Program-made: the position numbers and the translations under genes
Notes under the pieces: model-generated
The model's input: the letters and a program-made list of their open reading frames with translations, nothing else
Database searches by the model: none
Told to the model about the DNA's origin: nothing
DNA from: Armatimonadota bacterium
GTDB lineage: Bacteria > Armatimonadota > Fimbriimonadia > Fimbriimonadales > Fimbriimonadaceae
DNA: 58,264 nucleotides
Direction of reading: 5' to 3'
Assembly: GCA_020438215.1 (NCBI GenBank)
Contig: JAGQUX010000017.1
Span: forward strand, 1 to 58,264
Shown here: positions 8,633-17,261 of the stretch, piece after piece
Numbering within the stretch: position 1 is the stretch's first letter
How the letters are laid out: each line of letters starts with the position of its first letter

Positions 8633-9231
8633 TCGTCGTCTGGTTGTTCTCCGGTCAAGCGGTAGTTCTCCAGAGCATCAAGCCGAGGTCCGTTCGCATC
8701 CGCCGCTGCAACCAAAAGCTGCAATCGGTCAAACCGCATCGCCCCCACTTCACTCACCTGCGACATCTTAATCGCCCGCCCTGCATTCGACCGGCTCCGA
8801 TCATCCAGCGACTTCATCCGCCCGATCTCAATCGTCGGGTTGAACGCCTGCAAGTTCGGCAGGTTCAAAAATTGCCCCAAATCAGCCCGGAGTCGCTCGG
8901 CGATCTTAGCCATATTCCCACTCGCATCTCGGATATGAACAACCACCGTCTTCGGTGAGTGCAGTGACGGCTGACCATCAATCCCACCGATCATCACCGG
9001 AAAAGCAGGGAACTGAGTAGCGATTCGCTCCAGCTGTCCAATCACCCGCACTAAGATATCGGAACGCAGTTCGCCCAGCGGCAAAAGACAAACAAAAAGT
9101 TCGCCATCTGAAGTCCACCGCAAACCGTCCGATCCCCCTCGACGGCGCACATCCATCTGGATATTCTGGATATTCGGAAGCAAATTATCCGGAAGTTTCA
9201 ATCCCACATAACATCGATTGAGTTCTTGCAT
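8629..9231 (-). CDS. 2'-5' RNA ligase/cyclic phosphodiesterase-like protein, degenerate
   Basis: 200 residues with the ThpR (LigT) 2H-phosphoesterase outline: N-terminal CYVGLKLPDNL, a mid-region strand, and the C-terminal DRLQLLVAAADANGPRLDAL block. The family acts through two HxTx motifs. At the first site (usually LHLTLKFLGE) this protein has LFVCLLPLGE, so His and Thr are Phe46 and Cys48. At the second (usually PHITLAR) it has PTIEIGR, so they are Thr133 and Glu135. Catalysis is therefore doubtful, though the fold is probably kept. The gene is coupled to recJ by a 4-base overlap. The family assignment is by pattern; the loss of both motifs is seen directly. Confidence 0.75.
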   Translation of the reverse strand: MQELNRCYVGLKLPDNLLPNIQNIQMDVRRRGGSDGLRWTSDGELFVCLLPLGELRSDILVRVIGQLERIATQFPAFPVMIGGIDGQPSLHSPKTVVVHIRDASGNMAKIAERLRADLGQFLNLPNLQAFNPTIEIGRMKSLDDRSRSNAGRAIKMSQVSEVGAMRFDRLQLLVAAADANGPRLDALENYRLTGEQPDDE

Positions 9232-9290
9232 ACACTTGTATTCATTTTGCCCAAGTCGATGGCTCGCCTGCCCCTATTAATACGGGTTTC

Positions 9291-9956
9291 CTAGCTTTTT
9301 TCCCGGAGAACCGCTCGCAGCCCTTCAGCCCGAGCAACAGGAACAATCGCCACAACCAGATCCCCAACCTGGAATTCAGTGTCCCCATCCACGCGCATCC
9401 CAACACCATTCCGGAGGATATAAACGATATATGTCCCTTGCGGTAGCTTCACATCCCGAACCGCAACCCCGATCAGCGGCGATTCGTCGCTCAGCTCACT
9501 CTCAACAACCTCAACCGCGCCCTTATGCAGATTCCCAACCGGGATCAATTCGTCACTCGAAATCTGCTGGTCAATCATGCCAAACAGAATCCGTGTCGCA
9601 CTGACTGTATCGTCAATTCCGAGCTTACGGAAGACCTCTTCATGCGCCGGGTCATTCACCCGCGCGATCAATCGCTTGACCTTCCAAACCTCTTTGGCGA
9701 GTTGGCAACAGATCAAGTTGTCCTCATCCTCGCCTGTGACTGCCACAACAACATCCGCCCGCGCAAAACCAGAGGTCTTCTGCGTCAGCAAATCACACGC
9801 ATCGCCCATCATCACATGCTGGTCACCGAGCAAGTTCGCAAGCCGCGTCGCCTGAGAAGCTTCCTTCTCAATCATCAAAACCTCGTGATCCCGCGCAATC
9901 AATCGCTTCGCTAGCTGAATCCCCACATCGCCGCCGCCGACAACAATCACGTACAT
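9291..9956 (-). CDS. TrkA/KtrA-type K+ uptake regulatory protein (N and C domains)
   Basis: 221 residues. A Rossmann TrkA_N (RCK) domain begins with the dinucleotide motif GGGDVGIQLAK and has an acidic end of beta-2 (IEKEAS). It continues with DDTVSATRILFGMI and a TrkA_C domain (about 135-215, with VRDVKLPQGTYIVYI and FQVGDLVVAIV). Such proteins form gating rings on K+ channels and respond to NAD(H) or ATP. The gene follows a second TrkA_N protein with a TAATG overlap, so the two may work as a pair. No TrkH/KtrB channel gene lies in the window. Confidence 0.88.
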   Translation of the reverse strand: MYVIVVGGGDVGIQLAKRLIARDHEVLMIEKEASQATRLANLLGDQHVMMGDACDLLTQKTSGFARADVVVAVTGEDEDNLICCQLAKEVWKVKRLIARVNDPAHEEVFRKLGIDDTVSATRILFGMIDQQISSDELIPVGNLHKGAVEVVESELSDESPLIGVAVRDVKLPQGTYIVYILRNGVGMRVDGDTEFQVGDLVVAIVPVARAEGLRAVLREKS

Positions 9957-10408
9957 TAGAGTTCCATCTCCTCAGCCAGCTTGTTGTACTCATCAATCGG
10001 CTGGTAATTCTCTTGTTGGAACCAGGTCAGACACATCCCGGCAATCAGTGCCGCCGCGTTGATGCAGAACAGCCCCAACTTCCGATACGCCTCGGCCCGT
10101 ACTGGATCGCTTACCTTCACCGCAACGCGCTCAACGCCGTAGTTGTGTTGAACAATCTGCGCCGCCATCAAATTCGTGTTATCCCCCCGCGTCATCGCAA
10201 AAAACGCATTACAGGAATCAACGCCCGCTTTCTCCAGCGTGTCCAAATCCAGCCCGTTCCCCAGCACAATTCGAACGGGATAATCCTTGCCAAGTCGCTC
10301 CAATGACTCAGGATTCTTCTCAATAACGGTGACTTTATGTCCGCGAGAAGCGAGTTGGAGAGCCAACATCGAGCCACTGCGTCCGCACCCAAAAATGACA
10401 ACCTTCAT
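9956..10408 (-). CDS. TrkA_N-domain protein (NAD-binding K+ uptake component)
   Basis: 150 residues from ATG 10408, where the family motif MKVVIFGCGRSGS begins; a longer ORF to 10450 has no support. It is a single TrkA_N Rossmann domain with GCGRSGSMLALQLASRG, an acidic IEKNPESLERL, and NLMAAQIVQHNYG. There is no TrkA_C domain. It probably partners the downstream N+C protein, together giving the modules of a split TrkA. TACACT lies 14 bases before the ATG and there is no clear Shine-Dalgarno sequence. It could also be an independent RCK subunit. Confidence 0.85.
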   Translation of the reverse strand: MKVVIFGCGRSGSMLALQLASRGHKVTVIEKNPESLERLGKDYPVRIVLGNGLDLDTLEKAGVDSCNAFFAMTRGDNTNLMAAQIVQHNYGVERVAVKVSDPVRAEAYRKLGLFCINAAALIAGMCLTWFQQENYQPIDEYNKLAEEMEL

Positions 10409-10458
10409 AGGGGATCGGCCCGAGTGTACCGCTGGGAAAATGAGACCCAAAGACGTCC

Positions 10459-12816
10459 TTAATCAAACAGCACAGCTAATGCCTTCGCATCAACCGGTTC
10501 GTTGTCCTCGCGGCGTACATAGAACGCCGCAGATGCTGACCCTGCCCACTGACCAAGCCGCACCGTCTGGATGTCGTAGCCATTCTCACTCAGCATCCGC
10601 GCAACCCGGAAAGCGAGCCCCTTGCCGCGCGGAGCTTGCACTTCCAAAATCGCGGGTTGCTGATCCACCACGTTCACGCGAATCGAATCCTGCCGACGAT
10701 CCGGGTCTTTGCCGCTCTCCCGCATGAAGTCCTCAATCGCCTTCTCACCGGAGACAACTTGGTTCAAAGCCCGCTCAATCCGAACCGCCTGCCGTTCACT
10801 CACAATCCCCCCGCGATAAGCCACCGTAAACGTATCCAACGCCACCGAGGGGTTCGATGGAATCGTCGAAGCCCGTACCCCCAGCATCGAAAAGTTAAGG
10901 GCATACAGAACGCCCAGAATCCGGTTCAAAAGCCCAGGAGTGTCATGGCAACAAACCGTAATGTCCGTGATTCCCAAATCCTTGAAATCAGTAAAAAGAA
11001 CCGCCACCTCTCCCTGATTCGCCTTCTGCACCAGCGAGAAATGCCCTTTCGCCGTATCCGGGTCGGTCGTCAGCAAATAATGAACCGGCAGGGAAGCCAG
11101 AAACTCTTGCATCTGCTCTGCTGGTACCTCTTCCTTACTCAGCCGCCGCCGAATCCGATCCCGCAAACTTGCGGCATCCGGCTCATCGCCATACCGAGAC
11201 TGGATAATCGCCCGTGTCCGTGCGTAAAGTTCAAGCAGCAGTGTCTCCTGCACTGGCGTCCACAATTCCGGCGACACTGCCTTCACATCACATGCCGTCA
11301 AAATCGTAAGAAGCTGAAGTTTCTCTTCCGTCTCAACAATCTTCGCAAACTCCGCCGCCGTATCCGCATGGAAAACATCGCGCATCCGCAGGAACTTCGC
11401 CATTGTCAAGTGCTCTTGCACCAGCCAAGTCACAATCCGCGACCGGCGAGCATCAATCTTCCACCGCCGACAAACCTGAATCGCTAATTCCGCGCCCGTT
11501 TCCGAGTGAGGGCGCGAGTCATCCACCTTCCCCACATCATGGAGCAGAATCGCCAGCCGCAAAGCCTCCAATTCTGTCGCCGCTTCCTTGATCTCACCGA
11601 GCGGGGAATTCAACTCTAAATCCTCCAGGTGCTCAAGCGCAACAATCGTGTGCTCGTAAACCGTATATCGATGCGCGGTATCTCGCGGCATCAGAGTCCG
11701 GCAGGCAGTCAGTTCCGGCAGAATCGTCTCGAGAACCCCGCATTCCTCCATGTTGCGAATCGTCGTGATTCCTCCCGAAATCGCAACCAGACACTCCGGA
11801 CCGCACTCGTTCCCATTCACCGCCGTCTGCCGATCCACTTCCAAGCCCAGCCGTGTCGCTAGATTCACCGCGACCGCCGCCTCATGACCTGGGCAATCGG
11901 CATCCAGCCTCAGTTCACCAACAACTGACCAAGATTTCTTTGTCAATTGGAACCGGCTCTCCCGCAATGAGTGCTTCTTATGCCGAAACTCCTCATGAAT
12001 TCGCTCCATCGCATCCGCAAGTTGAGCCCCGTACTCATACGCCTCAATTCCGAGCGTCTCCGCGATCTGCTCTCTCCGTTGCCGATTCAGTAAATCATGA
12101 AACCGATCCGTATAGTGATGAAGCAGGTTCCGGGCAAGTAACAAAGCATCCACATCCCGCCCCGGAGCTCCGATGCGTTCTCCCATTGCCGCCCCAATCC
12201 AATTCGCTGCGTGGAAATCGCGCAATCCCCCCGCCCCGAGCTTCAAATTCGGTTCCACCACCAGAGGAGTTGTATGAGACGCTTCCATCTCCTTCTCCCG
12301 TTCATCAATTTTCGCAAGAATAAACTCCGCCGCGGGGAAGTCATTCCAAATCGCCGCGTCCAACTCCCGATAGGGTTGCGCCGACCCCACGATCACTCGT
12401 CCATCCATCAGATTGCTGATGTTCACCGCGTCCAGCCCCGGTACATCGGCAACTAAGCGATAGACATAGTTCAATTTGCAATTCAATTCTTTCCCAAAAA
12501 CCTCGTGTGCCTGCATGAACAGCCACCGAATTGCCGGGTCAAGCGCCGGGTCTTCCTGACCGGGAATCAAAGCAACATCAAGATCCGAGTAAGGAGCAAC
12601 CTCTTGGCGACCATAGCCCCCTGTCGCCACCAAACTGATCGGTGGCAGCATGGGAAACCTGCTCGACATCTCATCGAAAAGCGCACGCCAAATCTCATCA
12701 AGGATCAGAGTGTGCCGCCGGCACCATTCCAAGCCGCTTGGACTCTTCTCAAGTTCCAATCGCAGATCGTCCCGCTGTGATTTCGCGCGGGCAACGGCTT
12801 GGTCAAGCACGCTCAT
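10459..12816 (-). CDS. glnD: [Protein-PII] uridylyltransferase/uridylyl-removing enzyme
   Basis: 785 residues. GlnD uridylylates PII signal proteins under nitrogen limitation and removes UMP when glutamine is high. The nucleotidyltransferase motif GGYGRQEVAPYSDLDVAL lies near residue 66. An HD domain carries YTVYEHTIVAL and LLHDVGKVDDSRPHSETGAE. Two C-terminal ACT domains (VCCHDTPGLLNRILGVLYAL and the last 70 residues) bind glutamine. I chose ATG 12816, not the ORF start at 12849, because it overlaps the upstream stop as ATGA. It is the last gene of an ECF sigma operon, an unusual setting. The window contains no PII gene. Confidence 0.93.
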   Translation of the reverse strand: MSVLDQAVARAKSQRDDLRLELEKSPSGLEWCRRHTLILDEIWRALFDEMSSRFPMLPPISLVATGGYGRQEVAPYSDLDVALIPGQEDPALDPAIRWLFMQAHEVFGKELNCKLNYVYRLVADVPGLDAVNISNLMDGRVIVGSAQPYRELDAAIWNDFPAAEFILAKIDEREKEMEASHTTPLVVEPNLKLGAGGLRDFHAANWIGAAMGERIGAPGRDVDALLLARNLLHHYTDRFHDLLNRQRREQIAETLGIEAYEYGAQLADAMERIHEEFRHKKHSLRESRFQLTKKSWSVVGELRLDADCPGHEAAVAVNLATRLGLEVDRQTAVNGNECGPECLVAISGGITTIRNMEECGVLETILPELTACRTLMPRDTAHRYTVYEHTIVALEHLEDLELNSPLGEIKEAATELEALRLAILLHDVGKVDDSRPHSETGAELAIQVCRRWKIDARRSRIVTWLVQEHLTMAKFLRMRDVFHADTAAEFAKIVETEEKLQLLTILTACDVKAVSPELWTPVQETLLLELYARTRAIIQSRYGDEPDAASLRDRIRRRLSKEEVPAEQMQEFLASLPVHYLLTTDPDTAKGHFSLVQKANQGEVAVLFTDFKDLGITDITVCCHDTPGLLNRILGVLYALNFSMLGVRASTIPSNPSVALDTFTVAYRGGIVSERQAVRIERALNQVVSGEKAIEDFMRESGKDPDRRQDSIRVNVVDQQPAILEVQAPRGKGLAFRVARMLSENGYDIQTVRLGQWAGSASAAFYVRREDNEPVDAKALAVLFD

Positions 12817-14336
12817 TTCGTCAGATAGTATGCCGGTTCGTTTTGCCAAATCTTGCTAAAAGTATCGGAAAGACCTTGATCAAAGTGCAAACAAACCGGA
12901 ATCGAAATGATTGTCAGCAATAGCCCGGACACCGCCACGACAAAGCAAATCATCCGTAATCGCTTCAGCGAATGCAGCAGGGGATTCCAATGCTGCAAAA
13001 ACGCATGTGACTGACTAATCGCGACCGAAAGCGTCACAAACCCAATCGCAAACGGAACGCCAATCCCATTCGTGATCGAGAAATCAGTCAGCCGAAAACC
13101 AAGTGCCCGAACCGGCGTCGCCAGTTCAAAGAATGCCACCCCAATCGAAAGAAACATCGCCGCTCCAATCAAAACATCAAGCAGTCTCTGCCCCGAAGTC
13201 AGTTTCGCTCTTTCCCCTTTCAAATCGCTCTTCCGCGCAAACAGGAACCCCGCACCAACAATCCCCGTCCATACCGCAAGCAAGACAATCCGTGTCTCCC
13301 AATAAACCGCACTCGCCACCAAAAGGGAAGCCGCGACGATCAACACCGCCTGAGGTTCTTGCTTCTTCATTCGCGAATGCACCGCTAGTCCAAGCTGACT
13401 CAGCAAGGCCAGCAACCCTACCACCAACGAAGCCAACAACAATGCCCCCGGTACCGAGCCAACCAAAGCCGCCCACTTTCGATCTCGCTCCAGATCAGCA
13501 TCCTTCGTTGGCGACATCACAAACGCCCGAAAGCCTTCATTCCCAGAAAGTGCTTTCTCTACAAACTGCGCCTCGGCAACCTTCTCTTCCGCGTACAACT
13601 GCTGAACAAAGTCAAACCGTTTGAACGTCGCCTGCCTCGGGTTCTCGGTGATCACCAGCCCATAAATCGCCGCATTCTCAATCATCCGATAACCAATCTC
13701 ACCCGTGTCTCGCTTCTTCGCATTCTCACGAATCAGAACCCCATTCCGAATATTTGGCAACCGCGTCGTAGGATAACTCCGCAAAAGCGAGCTACTCAGC
13801 TGCACACATTGATGGGCAATCTCCGAATGTCGCTCCGAATGCAAAAATGCGTTCTGCCAACCCAGAATCGGGGCCCCACCCGACATCTGCCCCCCAAGCT
13901 CCCGCAACCGCTGAGTCTCGTAATCATTCCAAACCGAACACTTCGCCGCCTTCTGCCATGCCTCAAGCGCAACATCCCGATTCCCCAAATGAAATTGAAA
14001 AATCGCCTCCGCCTGCGGCCAGAAAGCGTTCTCCTGATCTTTCTCCCCCGCAAGTTGAGCAATCTCCACCAGAGTCAGAAGTTCATCGTTGGTTAGGGTC
14101 TTCTTGGAGTTAATAACTCTCGCCCCTTGCTCCATCCACCGCGCCGCAATCTCCAGCGATGTCGGATCAGGCAGTGCCGAAGCGTTCTTAGAAAGATAGG
14201 CACTCTTCGCAATCGAAACAGGAATCGGCGCTTGAGAAACGCCTGCTTTCAGCAAACCCCGCGAAGTTGGGTGAAAAGCAAAAACCAAAACAGCGCCAAC
14301 GGCGACGCCGAGTGCTGTCCGGGCAAAGAAGTTCAT
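12813..14336 (-). CDS. Large integral membrane protein of unknown function
   Basis: 507 residues, not recognised. An N-terminal membrane helix (about 5-22) leads to a soluble region of about 260 residues that is helical and TPR-like (ALEAWQKAAKCSVWNDYE...). The C-terminal half has about six further hydrophobic helices, including GALLLASLVVGLLALL and LLDVLIGAAMFLSIGVAFFE. It begins directly after the anti-sigma candidate's stop with no gap and overlaps the glnD start by ATGA. It therefore belongs to the sigma/anti-sigma/glnD unit and may be part of an envelope sensing or secretion function. No catalytic motif is visible. Confidence 0.75.
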   Translation of the reverse strand: MNFFARTALGVAVGAVLVFAFHPTSRGLLKAGVSQAPIPVSIAKSAYLSKNASALPDPTSLEIAARWMEQGARVINSKKTLTNDELLTLVEIAQLAGEKDQENAFWPQAEAIFQFHLGNRDVALEAWQKAAKCSVWNDYETQRLRELGGQMSGGAPILGWQNAFLHSERHSEIAHQCVQLSSSLLRSYPTTRLPNIRNGVLIRENAKKRDTGEIGYRMIENAAIYGLVITENPRQATFKRFDFVQQLYAEEKVAEAQFVEKALSGNEGFRAFVMSPTKDADLERDRKWAALVGSVPGALLLASLVVGLLALLSQLGLAVHSRMKKQEPQAVLIVAASLLVASAVYWETRIVLLAVWTGIVGAGFLFARKSDLKGERAKLTSGQRLLDVLIGAAMFLSIGVAFFELATPVRALGFRLTDFSITNGIGVPFAIGFVTLSVAISQSHAFLQHWNPLLHSLKRLRMICFVVAVSGLLLTIISIPVCLHFDQGLSDTFSKIWQNEPAYYLTK

Positions 14337-14636
14337 CTAAGAAGCGTCGTCGACCAAGCTCGGAAGGTTTTGAGTAGGCAACTCAAGCTCAGCGGTCTGA
14401 GATTCCAGCTCCGCCGGAGACTGAATCGGTTGCGCCGTCATGATCTGAAGCATAGCCAGGAAACCAACCCCAGCAACAATGGCACCTGCCATCGTCGGAG
14501 CCCAATACATCATCTTCTTACGATGCTGCTCAAGCTTCCAGCGACGAATCACGCGGTCATTGAATTCGCTCGATTCCTCAACCTCAACGCTCGCATCGCG
14601 CAAAAGATCGCTCAAAAAGTCGCGCTCTTCGTTCAC
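14337..14636 (-). CDS. Small membrane protein, putative anti-sigma factor
   Basis: 99 residues. A charged cytoplasmic segment of about 43 residues (ERDFLSDLLRDASVEVEESSEF) precedes one transmembrane helix (YWAPTMAGAIVAGVGFLAML) and a short Pro/Glu-rich outer tail. Size, topology and position after an ECF sigma gene, with a 4-base ATGA overlap, support an anti-sigma role. There is no recognisable zinc motif, so the mechanism is unknown. Confidence 0.65.
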   Translation of the reverse strand: MNEERDFLSDLLRDASVEVEESSEFNDRVIRRWKLEQHRKKMMYWAPTMAGAIVAGVGFLAMLQIMTAQPIQSPAELESQTAELELPTQNLPSLVDDAS

Positions 14637-15199
14637 AGATGCGCCTCCCCGGTGGAATCAATCCACAGTTCACGGAACCGATTCCGAGCTGCATGAAGCC
14701 GAGAACGAACGGTTCCCACTGGAACCTGCATCAGCTCAGCCACCTCGTCGTAGCTCAGTTCTTCCATTTCTCGAAGAACCAGAGTCATCCGCAAATCAGG
14801 AGTGAGCTCTTGCAGAAGTCGCTCAACTAAAACCTTGGTTTCCACTTTAGAACCGGACGTGCCGTCGCCGTGCTCAATCATCTCCGACGTCGGCTTTCGA
14901 GACCGCAACCGATCCATACACAGCCGCACGCAAATGCGATAAATGTAACCAGAAAATGCCCGATCATCACGAAGCTTTCGGATTTCGCGGAACGCTTTGA
15001 GGAACGATTCTTGTGCGACATCCTCAGCTTCGTGTCGATCACGCAGGACATTCGAGGCAACCCGAATCAATCGCTGGCGGTGCATAGAAACGAGGGCGTC
15101 CATCGCCGCTTCGTCGCCACGGCGAACCCGAAGAACCCAATTAACCTGGTTCTCGCGAATCTCCGCTCTTTCTGCCGCAGTTTGACCGTTTTGCACCAT
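14633..15199 (-). CDS. ECF-type RNA polymerase sigma factor
   Basis: 188 residues. Region 2 shows EAEDVAQESFLKAFREI and GYIYRICVRLCMDRLRSRK. Region 4 shows MTLVLREMEELSYDEVAELMQVPVGTVRSRLHAAR, the promoter-recognition helix-turn-helix. It heads a four-gene unit (sigma, small anti-sigma, 507-residue membrane protein, glnD) in which each junction overlaps or abuts. Upstream lies a possible RpoE-like promoter, consistent with autoregulation. The start is ATG 15199; no strong Shine-Dalgarno sequence is seen. Confidence 0.92.
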   Translation of the reverse strand: MVQNGQTAAERAEIRENQVNWVLRVRRGDEAAMDALVSMHRQRLIRVASNVLRDRHEAEDVAQESFLKAFREIRKLRDDRAFSGYIYRICVRLCMDRLRSRKPTSEMIEHGDGTSGSKVETKVLVERLLQELTPDLRMTLVLREMEELSYDEVAELMQVPVGTVRSRLHAARNRFRELWIDSTGEAHL

Positions 15200-15231
15200 T
15201 TTTCAATCCCGCGTAAATCGAATTGTACTCG

Positions 15232-15260
15232 TTAGACGGTCTCTTAGGGTGAAACTGTTC
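15232..15260 (-). promoter_or_regulatory. Candidate ECF promoter for the second sigma operon
   Basis: On the minus strand GAAC (15260-15257) is followed after 19 bases by GTCTAA (15237-15232). This matches the core GAAC and GTCTAA elements of RpoE-class promoters with near-standard spacing. Transcription would start about 25 bases before the sigma gene. Pattern evidence only. Confidence 0.4.
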
Positions 15261-15306
15261 GTCCTTCGATTCGTTTTTTTGACAGCGGTACACTCGCTTT
15301 GCCCTC

Positions 15307-16974
15307 ATGCTCCCTCCGATCTACACCACGCCACCACCAATTGAGGCACCCGTTCTGTCTTCAGAAATGCCCGTGGCGCAAGGTGAACCGCAAATCGAGG
15401 AAGCAATCAGCCCCGCAAAACAAGAAGAGAGCAATTCACAGGCCAAACCCACTCAACAAGAGATCACCGTCGATGACGCGCTCCACATCCGCGCCAACAC
15501 AATCTCCGATGATCTTGTCGATGGCAAGCTGATCTGCGAAGGGGAAGTCGAACTCAATTACGGTCTCACCAAGCTCAAAGCAAACCGCATTGTCCTCGAC
15601 CGCACCGAGCAAAAAGGCACCGCCGAAGGCTTAGTTCAAATCATCGACCCAGAAGGAATCATTCAATGCTCCGACCTTGAATTCTTTTGGAAAGACGCCG
15701 GCTCCGATGCCGACACCTCCGAGGATCGCCTCGTTGCTACCGGCAGGAACGCCTTCATCAAAATCGACCGCGTTCTCATCCAAGCCGCCACCCTGGAAAT
15801 CATCGAGCGGATGCCCGACCGCACCCCCGAGTGGATTCTTGGCGAAGTCAAGTTCTCCTTCTCCGATATGGAACCGCGCGGGACTCGGTTCCGAGCCCGC
15901 CGAATCCGGCTTTACCCCGGCAAATACGGACTTGCTGAAAAACCTGGCATTGACCTGTTTGGTTGGCGCCTCGGCCCCATTCCAGAATATACGTTCAACC
16001 TCGATAAGCGCGTCAGCGGATTCAAACTCCCCAGCTTGGCCGATCGTCGCGGGGCTGGATTTGGCATCACATGGGATTCTTCGTTTCTTCTCAATGACAA
16101 AACTGGTGTAGGTGCCGCAGTTAATATTTTTCCTGGGCTTGGTCCGAGCGGTGAACTCTTCATTTCTCACAGCCCGCTCGATCCCGAAGTCAATCCGTTT
16201 TCTCTGAAGCCTCGCTCTGACCTCGACGAGCGATACCGCCGATCCTGGTTCGAAAACGTCATCGTCGATGACCCCGAAGCCTATTTCGCCTTCATGAACC
16301 AGCGAAAGCTGAACTACGGCCTCGGCACCACCTGGAACTTCGAAACCGAAGGCCGCCCCACAGATTCAACCGATGTCAGTAAGCTTGTTGAGCTCAGCCT
16401 CGATCACGGCACAAGTTTCAACGGATTCGGCCTCCAATCCACTCTACGAGCCCAGCGCATCCGTCCAGATGGAAACACCGCTTGGTCAGACCGCCTTAGC
16501 CTCAATTCCCAACTCCTCGCCCCAGTGCAAAACCTCGGCGGGAACTGGAACGCCTTCGGGATGGTCGATGGCATCGGTCTCATCGGCAGCAAAAACCAAT
16601 ACGGCTATGTGCGGGGAACACTCGGCATCTTCGGCCGACCAGTCGATGGCTTCATCATTGGTGGTTCATACAGTGCCATCACCCAATTTGGCACCCCCGA
16701 ATTCGCCTTCGACGGAGTCCCCGTCACCCACTCGATGAACCTTCGCGCCGACTACCGCAAAGGCCCGTACACCTTCAGCTACCTCGCCAAATACGATCTG
16801 CGAAACAGCAATTGGTACGACAAAGAATGGGAGATTGCCCTCGCCGCCGGAACCTTCGAGCCATTCATCGTCAGCCGCGAGTTTCCCAGCGACTTCCGCA
16901 TGGGAATCCGATTCCGCATCAACAGTTTTGTCGATCGCCTGCAACAGCGCAACCCAAAAAGAGAAGGCTCTTAA
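15307..16974 (+). CDS. OstA/LptD-like outer-membrane protein
   Basis: 555 residues. A Pro/Glu/Gln-rich linker (about 1-55) is followed by an OstA-like beta-taco segment (about 60-135), where IRANTISDDLVDG..CEGEVELNYGLTKLKANRI matches the family pattern, and then a long region of amphipathic strands typical of an outer-membrane barrel. LptD-type proteins insert lipopolysaccharide at the cell surface, but this is shorter than classical LptD and may be a relative. Oddly, no signal peptide precedes the protein: an in-frame stop lies at 15280-15282. A signal-peptide-like sequence (MKLFVLRFVFLTAVHS) is encoded upstream from GTG 15249 in a different frame. Confidence 0.7.
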   Translation: MLPPIYTTPPPIEAPVLSSEMPVAQGEPQIEEAISPAKQEESNSQAKPTQQEITVDDALHIRANTISDDLVDGKLICEGEVELNYGLTKLKANRIVLDRTEQKGTAEGLVQIIDPEGIIQCSDLEFFWKDAGSDADTSEDRLVATGRNAFIKIDRVLIQAATLEIIERMPDRTPEWILGEVKFSFSDMEPRGTRFRARRIRLYPGKYGLAEKPGIDLFGWRLGPIPEYTFNLDKRVSGFKLPSLADRRGAGFGITWDSSFLLNDKTGVGAAVNIFPGLGPSGELFISHSPLDPEVNPFSLKPRSDLDERYRRSWFENVIVDDPEAYFAFMNQRKLNYGLGTTWNFETEGRPTDSTDVSKLVELSLDHGTSFNGFGLQSTLRAQRIRPDGNTAWSDRLSLNSQLLAPVQNLGGNWNAFGMVDGIGLIGSKNQYGYVRGTLGIFGRPVDGFIIGGSYSAITQFGTPEFAFDGVPVTHSMNLRADYRKGPYTFSYLAKYDLRNSNWYDKEWEIALAAGTFEPFIVSREFPSDFRMGIRFRINSFVDRLQQRNPKREGS

Positions 16975-16980
16975 AGTCGT

Positions 16981-17012
16981 GCGGGCTCCCTCACCTCGTG
17001 AGGAAAGCCCGC
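16981..17012. other. Intergenic hairpin between convergent genes
   Basis: GCGGGCT and AGCCCGC pair outside an inner CCTCAC/GTGAGG stem. There is no T-run on either side, so it is not a canonical intrinsic terminator, but its place between two convergent genes suggests transcript-end processing or protection. Confidence 0.45.
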
Positions 17013-17051
17013 GAAAGGTCAACAGTACTGTGACAAGTCGGCTTTTTCAGA

Positions 17052-17261
17052 TCACGCAGCGATTTGTTGCGATGCGTGCTCGAACCCAACAATACGATCC
17101 AAACGTAATTCACCTTGATCGGTGATCATGCATGGGCCGTATAGAGGAACGAAACCAACCTCGAAGATCTCCACCAACTTGGTGAACTCTTTTCCGGTTC
17201 GATCCGTGTACGTCAAATTAACGCACTGGCCAACGAGGGTTTTTGCTTCAGAAATCAACAT
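17052..17261 (-). CDS. Small conserved-looking protein of unknown function
   Basis: 69 residues from ATG 17261, with AAGGG about 10 bases upstream; the ORF could extend to 17375, but that part lacks a proper start signal. The protein is compact and beta-rich (KTLVGQCVNLTYTDRTGKEF, then VEIFEVGFVPLYG). It resembles a small SH3-like or barrel domain but matches no family I recognise. It lies alone between the OstA-like gene and the divergent debranching enzyme. Confidence 0.55.
   Translation of the reverse strand: MLISEAKTLVGQCVNLTYTDRTGKEFTKLVEIFEVGFVPLYGPCMITDQGELRLDRIVGFEHASQQIAA

Noticed and set aside
9240-9290. Near-palindrome CCCGTATTAATAGGGG between trkA and the ThpR-like gene
   Set aside because: 14 of 16 positions are symmetric, but there is no promoter or T-run context, so it was not called an operator or terminator.
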